Notes under the pieces: generated by a model
Seen by the model: only the letters and a program-made list of their open reading frames with translations
The model's database searches: none
What the model was told of the DNA's origin: nothing
Position numbers and translations under genes: made by a program
Assembly (NCBI GenBank): GCA_031274075.1
Contig: JAISQQ010000283.1
Span: 1 to 7,897, forward strand
Direction of reading: 5' to 3'
Length of the DNA stretch: 7,897 bases
DNA from: Accumulibacter sp.
Lineage (GTDB): Bacteria > Pseudomonadota > Gammaproteobacteria > Burkholderiales > Rhodocyclaceae
Part shown: positions 1 to 5,049 of the stretch, one piece after another
How the letters are laid out: the number at the start of each line of letters is the position of its first letter
How positions within the stretch are numbered: position 1 is the first letter of the stretch

Positions 1-256
1 GGAGATCGGGTGTGCTCTGGTGTTCGATCAGGCAGTAAACGTAGCCCTCGCCCGCCGTGGTTTCGAGCGAGTAGAGGATGTCGGAGCAGGTGGCGCGCAG
101 GGCGGGGTCGATGAAGGAGCCGGGTTCGGGGCGCAGGGTGTCGAGTTTGCAGAGAGCGCGCAGCGGGGGCGGCAGGTGGATGTCGAGGAAGTCTCGCGCC
201 GTCTCGGGGTGGCCGAGGAATTTCTTGAAGAGGGCGTCGTGGGGGGTGTGGGGCAT
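1..256 (-). CDS. Rpn family recombination-promoting nuclease / putative transposase (N-terminal part, runs off the left edge)
   Basis: This is the first 85 codons of a minus-strand gene whose 3' end lies outside the window. The protein begins [20 protein letters not shown], followed by [16 protein letters not shown]. This is the hallmark N-terminus of the Rpn/YhgA (transposase_31) family, close to E. coli RpnA. Family members are about 300 residues and are PD-(D/E)XK nucleases that cut DNA and promote RecA-independent recombination. The visible part carries the predicted metal-site residues: Asp59 in SDILYSL and Glu78/Gln80 in YCLIEHQS. The ATG at 256 is chosen because it gives the family's start and an in-frame stop lies upstream at 302-304. 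No clear Shine-Dalgarno precedes it; the upstream bases are a 7-bp tandem array. It lies on the same strand as lolD, 374 bp downstream, so it is probably a separate unit. Whether the full gene is intact cannot be seen. Confidence 0.9.
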   Translation of the reverse strand, partial: MPHTPHDALFKKFLGHPETARDFLDIHLPPPLRALCKLDTLRPEPGSFIDPALRATCSDILYSLETTAGEGYVYCLIEHQSTPDL

Positions 257-260
257 TTCA

Positions 261-332
261 GAGGACAGAGGACAGAGGACAGAAGACAGAGGATAGCAGG
301 TTCAGAGGACAGGGGACTGAAGACAGAGGCCA
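261..332. repeat. Heptanucleotide tandem array (GAGGACA units) abutting the rpn start
   Basis: There are nine 7-bp units in two blocks. Units 1-5 (261-295) are GAGGACA three times, then GAAGACA and GAGGATA. A 9-bp spacer (296-304) follows. Units 6-9 (305-332) are GAGGACA, GGGGACT, GAAGACA and GAGGCCA. Both blocks begin after the same TTCA, so the whole block may have duplicated. The array begins 4 bp upstream of the rpn ATG and takes the place where its ribosome binding site would be. Such arrays change length by slippage; any effect on rpn expression is inference. Confidence 0.85.
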
Positions 333-342
333 GCCCGCATAG

Positions 343-369
343 GTTGGAGTGAGCAAAGCGAACTCCAAC
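343..369. repeat. Palindromic repeat, 8-bp arms with 11-nt spacer (copy 1)
   Basis: Arms GTTGGAGT (343-350) and ACTCCAAC (362-369) are perfectly complementary around the spacer GAGCAAAGCGA. The element resembles short dispersed palindromes of the GTTGGG..GAGCGAAGCGA..CCCAAC type that are common in proteobacterial intergenic DNA. A second element with different arms and the same spacer length lies about 110 bp away. Confidence 0.75.
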
Positions 370-388
370 ATCTTCCACCGTGCAGAAT

Positions 389-415
389 GCTTGGGCCTTG
401 CAGGCTCAACCAAGC
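389..415. repeat. Strong two-stage hairpin
   Basis: The outer arms GCTTGG (389-394) and CCAAGC (410-415) pair. Directly inside them GCCT (395-398) pairs with AGGC (402-405) around a TGC loop. This gives a 10-bp stem interrupted by TCAA (406-409) on one side. There is no U-tract after it on either strand, so it is not an obvious intrinsic terminator. The octamer CAAGCTTG occurs at 411-418 and again at 448-455, linking this hairpin to the next palindrome. Confidence 0.55.
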
Positions 416-452
416 TTGTTGGTACGCTTCTTGCGTAAAAAGAACAGCAAGC

Positions 453-477
453 TTGGGGTGAATGAAATGAACCCCAA
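453..477. repeat. Palindromic repeat, 7-bp arms with 11-nt spacer (copy 2)
   Basis: Arms TTGGGGT (453-459) and ACCCCAA (471-477) pair perfectly around the spacer GAATGAAATGA. Spacer length and pattern (GA....AA..GA) match copy 1 (GAGCAAAGCGA). The arms differ from copy 1 by a substitution in one arm that is matched by its complement in the other arm. This points to a family kept for its fold. Confidence 0.7.
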
Positions 478-528
478 CGAGAAGCAGGCTCGATACTGCG
501 ATGGCTTGAGCCGAACGACACGAACCCC

Positions 529-545
529 AGTGATGCCCCATCACT
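529..545. repeat. Perfect 7-bp hairpin with 3-nt loop
   Basis: AGTGATG (529-535) pairs with CATCACT (539-545) around CCC. It lies about 85 bp beyond the lolD stop codon on the minus strand. It could stabilise the 3' end of the lolCD transcript, but no T-run follows, so a rho-independent terminator is not supported. Confidence 0.5.
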
Positions 546-553
546 CACCGACT

Positions 554-580
554 CCAGGGTTCGCTCCGCTTGCCCCAAAC
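554..580 (-). repeat. Degenerate third copy of the palindromic repeat
   Basis: On the minus strand this reads GTTTGGGG, then CAAGCGGAGCGA, then ACCCTGG. The AGCGAAC tract and the G-rich/C-rich arms match copy 1, but only about four arm pairs survive. I regard it as a decayed member; the call is tentative. Confidence 0.3.
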
Positions 581-594
581 GCTGAGAGCCTTTG

Positions 595-630
595 CCCGGA
601 ACTCTCCGGCTGACGCTCCGTTCCGCCGGG
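595..630 (-). terminator. Possible 3' stem-loop just after lolD
   Basis: CCCGGAAC (595-602) can pair with GTTCC (620-624) plus GGG (628-630), leaving a small bulge and a 17-nt loop. On the minus strand it begins directly after the lolD TGA. It is a stable 3' structure but has no U-tract, so it may be a transcript-protecting stem or chance pairing in GC-rich DNA. Confidence 0.3.
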
Positions 631-1320
631 TCATCCCTCGCGCAGCAAGCCGTCGCTCAGCGTGAGAATCCGCCCGGCGCGCGCCGCGAGGCCGGGGTCG
701 TGGGTGACGATGACGAAGCTGGTGCGGTGCGAGCGGTTGAGCGAGAGCATCAGTTCGAAGACGTCGCCGGCCGTCTGCCGGTCGAGGTTGCCGGTCGGTT
801 CGTCGGCCAGCACGCAGGCCGGTTCGGTCACCAGCGCCCGGGCGATCGCCGCGCGCTGGCGCTCGCCGCCGGATAGTTCGGACGGCGTGTGTTCGAGGCG
901 ATGCCCGAGGCCGACCTCGGCGAGCATCGCCGCCGCCTTGCGTTCCGCGTCCGGCCTGGGCATGCGCCGGATGTACAGCGGCATGGCGACGTTTTCCAGC
1001 GCGCTGAATTCCGGCAGCAGGTGATGGAACTGGTAGACGAAGCCGAGATGCCGGTTGCGCAATTGGCCGCATTCGGCGTCGCCGACCGTCGCCAGGTCGC
1101 GGCCCATCAGCCGCACCGAACCTCCGCTCAGGCTGTCCAGCCCGCCCAGGAGGTGCAGCAGCGTGCTTTTTCCCGAGCCGGAGGCGCCGACGATGGCGGC
1201 GCGCTCGCCGACCCGCACCTCCAGGTCGACGCCGGCCAGTACCGGCACCTCGCCGGCCATTCCCTGGCGGTAGGTCTTTTTCAGCCCCTGGCAGGCCAGC
1301 ACGATGTCCGCGTCACTCAT
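631..1320 (-). CDS. lolD: Lipoprotein-releasing system ATP-binding protein LolD
   Basis: This is the 229-residue ATPase of the LolCDE-type transporter, which extracts mature outer-membrane lipoproteins from the inner membrane and hands them to LolA. All ABC motifs are intact: Walker [10 protein letters not shown] (45-53), Q-loop Gln97 in [11 protein letters not shown], signature LSGGE (149-153), Walker B with ADEPTGNLD (catalytic Glu174), and switch His207 in VTHD. The [14 protein letters not shown] stretch after the Q-loop is typical of LolD rather than of MacB or FtsE. Length fits the family (about 230). The ATG at 1320 overlaps the last 8 bp of lolC (1313-1320) and is preceded by GGAGG at 1330-1334, nine bases upstream. 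Translational coupling to lolC is therefore likely. No second permease gene follows; the next 374 bp are repeats. Confidence 0.95.
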   Translation of the reverse strand: MSDADIVLACQGLKKTYRQGMAGEVPVLAGVDLEVRVGERAAIVGASGSGKSTLLHLLGGLDSLSGGSVRLMGRDLATVGDAECGQLRNRHLGFVYQFHHLLPEFSALENVAMPLYIRRMPRPDAERKAAAMLAEVGLGHRLEHTPSELSGGERQRAAIARALVTEPACVLADEPTGNLDRQTAGDVFELMLSLNRSHRTSFVIVTHDPGLAARAGRILTLSDGLLREG

Positions 1321-2560
1321 AGCGCAGCGCCTCCGCCGGATTGACGCGCGCGGCGCGCCAGCTCGGATAGAGCGTCGCCGCCAGCGACAGCGCGAAGGAC
1401 ACGGCGGTGATGGTGAGCACGTCGCGCCATTGCAGTTCCGAGGGCAGGCTGGAGATGTAATACACCTCCTTGGAAAACAGTTGCGTGCCGAGCAGCCGCT
1501 CGATGAACGGCACCACCACGTCGATGTTGCTGGCCAGCGTCACGCCGCCGAGCACGCCCAGGCCCAGCCCGATGAAGCCGATCAGCGCGCCCTGCACGAT
1601 GAATATCGTCATGACGCTGCGCGGCGCGGCGCCGAGCGTGCGCAGGATGGCGATGTCGGCCTGCTTGTCGGTGACCGCCATGACCAGCGTCGACACGAGG
1701 TTGAAGGCCGCCACGGCGACGATCAGCGAGAGGATGATGAACATCATGTTCTTCTCGATCTGCACGGCGCGGAAGAAGTTCGCGTGGCTGCGCGTCCAGT
1801 CGCTGAGGTAGGCCGGAACCGCCAGGGTGTCGGCCAGTTGGCGGACGATGCGCGGCGCGTCGAACAGGTCGCCGAGCTTCAGGCGCACGCCGGAAACGCG
1901 GTCTTCCATGCGGTAGAGCTTCTGCGCGTCCTCCAGGCGGATCAGGGCCAGGGCGCTGTCGTATTCGACCATGCCGACCTCGAACACGCCGCTCACCGTG
2001 AAGGTCTTCAGCCGCGGCGCCACGCCGGCCGGCGTCACCACGCCCTGCGGCGCGATCAGCGTCACCCGGTCGCCGGGAAACACGCCGAGCGCGCGCGCCA
2101 GTTCGCTGCCGAGCACGATGTTGAAGGCGCCAGGTTGCAGCGATTCGAGCGAGCCGTCTTTAACGTGCGCGGCGAAGTCGGCGACCTTTTCCTCTTCGCG
2201 CGGAATGATCCCGCGCACCATCGCCCCGCGCACCGAGGCTCCCGACGAGAGCATGCCCTGCGCCTGCACGTAGGGCGCCGCGCCGCGCACTTCCGGCAGC
2301 TTTGCCGCGTCGCGCGCCACCGCCTCCCAGCCGGACATCTCGCCGTCCGCGCCGCTGATCTGCACGTGCGAGACGACCGCCAGGATGCGCCCGCGCAGTT
2401 CGGTCTGGAAGCCGTTCATCACCGACAGCACGACGATCAGCGCCGTCACCCCGAGCGCGATGCCGAGCATGGAGATCAGCGAAATGAAGGAGATGAAATG
2501 GTTGCGCCGCTTGGCCCGCGTGTAGCGCAGGCCGATCCGCAATTCGTAGGGCAGGGTCAT
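1313..2560 (-). CDS. lolC: Lipoprotein-releasing ABC transporter permease (LolC/LolE family)
   Basis: This 415-residue inner-membrane permease is the partner of LolD. It begins [20 protein letters not shown], a classic LolC/E start. TM1 is at about 22-48 ([16 protein letters not shown]), followed by a large periplasmic domain to about residue 268. TM2 is at about 271-297, TM3 at 316-343 and TM4 at 380-400. The cytoplasmic segment [15 protein letters not shown] (302-316) is the FtsX-type coupling region that contacts the ATPase. The frame stays open about 880 bp upstream across parA, but the ATG at 2560 matches the family start. No strong Shine-Dalgarno is visible before it. Only one permease gene is seen, as in organisms using a single LolC/E (LolF-like) subunit that would form a homodimer. 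It lies 65 bp downstream of parA on the same strand, so it may receive read-through from that operon. Confidence 0.93.
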   Translation of the reverse strand: MTLPYELRIGLRYTRAKRRNHFISFISLISMLGIALGVTALIVVLSVMNGFQTELRGRILAVVSHVQISGADGEMSGWEAVARDAAKLPEVRGAAPYVQAQGMLSSGASVRGAMVRGIIPREEEKVADFAAHVKDGSLESLQPGAFNIVLGSELARALGVFPGDRVTLIAPQGVVTPAGVAPRLKTFTVSGVFEVGMVEYDSALALIRLEDAQKLYRMEDRVSGVRLKLGDLFDAPRIVRQLADTLAVPAYLSDWTRSHANFFRAVQIEKNMMFIILSLIVAVAAFNLVSTLVMAVTDKQADIAILRTLGAAPRSVMTIFIVQGALIGFIGLGLGVLGGVTLASNIDVVVPFIERLLGTQLFSKEVYYISSLPSELQWRDVLTITAVSFALSLAATLYPSWRAARVNPAEALRYE

Positions 2561-2625
2561 CGGGAATCTTCGGAAAATATGAAATACGGCCGGTACAACG
2601 CCAGCGCCGCCGGGGCGCGAGCGCT
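2561..2625 (-). promoter_or_regulatory. parA-lolC gap with a GC hairpin and an AT-rich leader
   Basis: This 65-bp spacer is the only place for a lolC-specific promoter if the upstream cassette is foreign. Directly after the parA stop, GCGCC (2604-2608) pairs with GGCGC (2614-2618) around five bases, with no T-run. Nearer lolC there is an AT-rich patch around 2570-2586 (TATTTCATATTTT on the minus strand). It could serve as a -10 region, but I find no well-spaced -35. Promoter assignment is weak. Confidence 0.25.
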
Positions 2626-3609
2626 CTATGCCATGCTCAGGCCCACGCCTTGGGCAATCCGTCCGGCAAGCTGGTGAAAATCGCCGTAGCAGCTCCTGAC
2701 CGCGTCGCCATGCGCGCCGATGGCGCCGTCCGCCGGCTTCAGGAAAAAGATGGGCTTGCGCGCCTCCATCGCCATGGGCATCAGGCTCCGGTAATGCTTG
2801 AGCAGGGAAAGGCAATACGGATCGGCGCCGACGGCGGGCGGAGAAATCTCTTCCTGGTCGAGAACCGCGCCGCGATAGGCGCCGGGAATACGATCCATCC
2901 AGCGTTTGTAGGCCTTGACGGGGCGGTTGTCCATGATGCCGTGCTGCATGACCACGTAGCCCACGGCTTGCATCGCGCCCTTCGGCATGGGCAGGCCGCC
3001 GGGAGCCTTGTCCAGGAGATCGGACCATATGCCGCGCCACTCGCGCAACGCGGGGCCGAGGTTTCTCAAGCCTTGAAGAGAAAACAGGTCGGGCGCCAGC
3101 GGCAGGCAGACATGATCCGACGCGATCAGCGCGGAGCGGTTGATTGCTCCCAGGTTGGGGCCCACGTCGATCAGCACGAGTTCCGCGCCCCACTGCGAGC
3201 CTGCCTGAATGAGGCGATGAAACGCCGTCATGGTGCGAAACGCCGATTCGTCGCGATTGTGGCAACGGGGCCAGGCGTCCGAGAGTTTGTCCTCGAACCG
3301 GGAAAGGCCAAGATCGCCCGGGATCAGGCCGAGTGCGGGGGCTATCTTCTCGACGTGAGGATTCGAGATATCGCCGATGCCTTTCAGGATCGGCGCAATC
3401 GCTCCAAATACCGTATTGGGATGCCCATTGTCGGGCCACAGGGATTCCAGCCGTTCTTCATCCAGGAACATGGCAGTCAGCCTGGCCTGCGGGTCCAGGT
3501 CTACCGCGAGCACCTTGAGTCCCTTGTCGGAATACATCCAGGCCAGGTGATATACCAGCGAGGTTTTTCCGACACCCCCCTTGTTGTTGAAAAAGGCCAG
3601 CGTCTTCAT
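2626..3609 (-). CDS. ParA-family ATPase (MinD/Soj-like) without a ParB partner
   Basis: This is a 327-residue P-loop ATPase of the ParA/MinD (SIMIBI) class. It has the deviant Walker A motif NKGGVGKTS (9-17) with signature Lys10 and catalytic Lys15. Walker A' is VDLDPQ (36-41) and Walker B is LVLIDVGPN (144-152). LPLAPDLFSLQGL (169-181) is the usual following segment. The C-terminal part, around PIFFLKPADGAIGAH, looks like a distinct ParA-like subfamily rather than the chromosomal ParA/Soj. The start ATG at 3609 overlaps the stop of the upstream gene as ATGA and has GGAG at 3616-3619, six bases upstream. No parB, parS-like cluster, replication gene or conjugation gene is nearby, so plasmid or chromosome partition is unlikely. 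Its role is probably tied to the AlbA_2 protein. Such ATPases dimerise on ATP and often bind DNA non-specifically, but that is family knowledge, not seen here. Confidence 0.88.
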   Translation of the reverse strand: MKTLAFFNNKGGVGKTSLVYHLAWMYSDKGLKVLAVDLDPQARLTAMFLDEERLESLWPDNGHPNTVFGAIAPILKGIGDISNPHVEKIAPALGLIPGDLGLSRFEDKLSDAWPRCHNRDESAFRTMTAFHRLIQAGSQWGAELVLIDVGPNLGAINRSALIASDHVCLPLAPDLFSLQGLRNLGPALREWRGIWSDLLDKAPGGLPMPKGAMQAVGYVVMQHGIMDNRPVKAYKRWMDRIPGAYRGAVLDQEEISPPAVGADPYCLSLLKHYRSLMPMAMEARKPIFFLKPADGAIGAHGDAVRSCYGDFHQLAGRIAQGVGLSMA

Positions 3610-4790
3610 TCCGGTCTCCGGTATACCTTGACCAGCACCGCGTGCTCATCGAATTCGAATTGCGCCTCCGGATTCCCGTTTTGCGCCAGCAGCGCCTGCG
3701 CGCGCTGGACGCCGTATCCGAATCGATTGACGAAACCGAGCGACTTCATGGCTTCCGCGATGACCGGATTGCGATAACTGTTGCGCGTCGGGAAGTTCTG
3801 CGGCGTCGCTTCGCCGTACAAGCCTCCCGGGCTTTGTATCTCGATATGATCGCCGAACACGTAAAACCGGACCGGCGTATTGCTGTCGTAATTGCGGTGC
3901 ATGACCGCGTTCATCAACAACTCCCTCAGCGCCCACTCCGGATAGTCGGGAAGCATTTTCTCGCCAAGCGCGCTCGACGGACGCATCCTGGTTTGAATCG
4001 CCAAGCGCAAACGCCCCTCGAGCTCTCGCAACACCGAGTGCAGATCGCCGGATACCTCCGCCTGGTCATCGGGAATGTCGGTCAAGTCCGTTCCCGGCAG
4101 CCTGAGATACTGGACGTAGGCGCCGGGCAGGTAAAAGCGCGGGTTCTTGCCAAACAGCAAGACGCCGGCATGGGTCAGGCAGCGCCTTTCCGGATCGAAC
4201 AGCCTGAGCGACGCCAGTTGATGTTCGATCGGCCGGTGGTTGGCGGCAATCGTCCCGGGATCGATGGCCTCTCTTCGGTAGGCGTCGAACAGCCCGGTCG
4301 ACAGTTCCTCGATTCCGGCTTCAGCGCAGGGACGCGCGTCGAACGAGCGCGCCAATCCAAGGCGTCTTTCCGAAAGAATGCGTTCTTCCTGCTCGTTGGC
4401 AATCGCCCTGCGAGGGCCTACCCGGATGTAAACGCGGCCTTTGTAACGCACCGGCGGAATGTCGGAAGGGAACACCTCCACCACCGCCAGTTCATGCCCA
4501 TCGACGGTGTATTTCGCAAAATTCATCGCCGGCGGCGGCAGCACGTTCCCGTCCGAACGAATCCCGCCGAGATTCTTCAGCAGCTCGTCGGTCACGCTCA
4601 AACCCTGCAAGCCGCCGTCATCGTTGACGCCGAGCAGCAAATAACCCGGCTGTCGATGAGCCGGCATGTCATTGGCAAAGGCGCAAACCGCTTGACTGAA
4701 TTTATCCGTACTGGTCGTGGAAACGGTTCGTTCGACACGATCGCTTTCGAGATCAAGCATCAGCTTTTTCAGTTCCCGCTCATCCAGCAT
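3606..4790 (-). CDS. AlbA_2 (Schlafen-type) domain protein with C-terminal HATPase-like domain
   Basis: This 394-residue protein has two recognisable parts. The N-terminal AlbA_2 (divergent Schlafen AAA_4) domain is at about 15-130. It contains ESDRVERTVST, then DKFSQAVCAFANDMPAHRQP, GYLLLGVNDDGGLQGL and RVYIRVG (119-125). The C-terminal GHKL/HATPase_c_4-like domain has LRELLMNAVMHRNY (288-301, N-box-like), GDHIEIQSPGGLYG (313-326, G1-like) and RNPVIAEAMKSLGFVNRFG (340-358). Database entries of this type are often mislabelled RecG-like helicase; no helicase motifs are present. No membrane segment or catalytic nuclease motif is visible. GGGGA five bases before the ATG at 4790 supports that start. 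The gene overlaps parA by 4 bp (ATGA), so the two are translated together. Base composition is lower in GC than lolCD or recJ. A regulatory or defence role is possible but unproven. Confidence 0.85.
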   Translation of the reverse strand: MLDERELKKLMLDLESDRVERTVSTTSTDKFSQAVCAFANDMPAHRQPGYLLLGVNDDGGLQGLSVTDELLKNLGGIRSDGNVLPPPAMNFAKYTVDGHELAVVEVFPSDIPPVRYKGRVYIRVGPRRAIANEQEERILSERRLGLARSFDARPCAEAGIEELSTGLFDAYRREAIDPGTIAANHRPIEHQLASLRLFDPERRCLTHAGVLLFGKNPRFYLPGAYVQYLRLPGTDLTDIPDDQAEVSGDLHSVLRELEGRLRLAIQTRMRPSSALGEKMLPDYPEWALRELLMNAVMHRNYDSNTPVRFYVFGDHIEIQSPGGLYGEATPQNFPTRNSYRNPVIAEAMKSLGFVNRFGYGVQRAQALLAQNGNPEAQFEFDEHAVLVKVYRRPE

Positions 4791-5049
4791 TGTTTCCCCG
4801 AAATGCTCAGCAATGTACGCCCGGCGCTATAGTACACTCTTTTTGTCCGCTCCCGGTTCAAGCTGGAAACCGCGTTTGAGCGCCGATTTCTTCGATCGAG
4901 GCAAGATGATGGCCGGCGTTTTTTCTGTTTCAAGCGCTTACCCGTTGGGTGAAGCCGCCGCGCGCTCGGATGTGCCGCGTCTCCTTGCCGGCACGCTCCG
5001 GGACGGTACAGACGAGTGCGTCCATCCGCGGTTTCCAGGTTGAAGGCCC
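4791..5049. promoter_or_regulatory. Divergent intergenic region between the AlbA_2 gene and the rpfE-type gene
   Basis: These 259 bp must hold the promoters for both directions. On the minus strand TACTAT (4834-4829) is a plausible -10 about 40 bp before the AlbA_2 ATG. TTGAAC (4861-4856) lies upstream, but at 21 bp it is too far for a normal -35. For the plus strand I find no convincing promoter. A hairpin, GTGCCG (4972-4977) with CGGCAC (4989-4994), sits in the leader of the rpfE-type gene. A T-run at 4919-4924 follows GCCGGC but lacks a real stem. Confidence 0.4.
4814..4836. promoter_or_regulatory. Inverted repeat overlapping the putative AlbA_2 -10 box (operator candidate)
   Basis: TGTAC (4814-4818) and GTACA (4832-4836) are perfect inverted 5-mers separated by 13 bp. 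The right arm overlaps the TACTAT hexamer on the minus strand. Arm centres are 18 bp apart, somewhat short of two helical turns. A dimeric regulator could bind here and block transcription; the short arms mean chance cannot be excluded. Confidence 0.25.

Larger units (their letters stand above)
257..630. other. Repeat-rich intergenic region without a credible gene
   Basis: The stretch between the rpn start and the lolD stop holds a heptanucleotide array, two clear palindromes with 11-nt spacers and a degenerate third, and two further hairpins. Short open frames exist on both strands (for example 380-613 plus and 258-578 minus). Their translations are low-complexity or follow the repeats, and I see no domain in them, so I treat the region as non-coding repeat DNA. 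No convincing promoter for rpn could be picked out. Confidence 0.7.

Noticed and set aside
261..332. CRISPR-like repeat array
   Set aside because: Units are 7 bp and back to back, with no unique spacers and no cas genes.
380..613. A 77-codon plus-strand frame in the repeat-rich gap
   Set aside because: Its codons run through the hairpin and palindromes, it has no visible domain or ribosome binding site, and it ends just short of lolD. It is better explained as repeat DNA.
1304..2677. A 457-codon plus-strand open frame opposite lolC
   Set aside because: It is a His/Arg-rich antisense shadow of a well-supported membrane protein gene.
1313..3439. A 708-codon open frame that would fuse about 290 residues to the N-terminus of LolC
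   Set aside because: The extra part lies antiparallel in frame over parA, is arginine- and proline-rich without a domain, and the LolC family start matches the ATG at 2560.
2626..3609. Plasmid or chromosome partition locus
   Set aside because: There is a ParA-type ATPase but no ParB, no parS-like repeats and no replication gene in the window.
2650..4832. Two plus-strand open frames (375 and 396 codons) opposite parA and the AlbA_2 gene
   Set aside because: Both are antisense to genes with clear motifs and show no recognisable domain themselves.
4912..4924. GCCGGC followed by six T, a possible rho-independent terminator
   Set aside because: The hexamer is self-complementary but gives no usable stem with a loop, and it lies upstream of the rpfE-type gene, where a terminator would not make sense without a leader.
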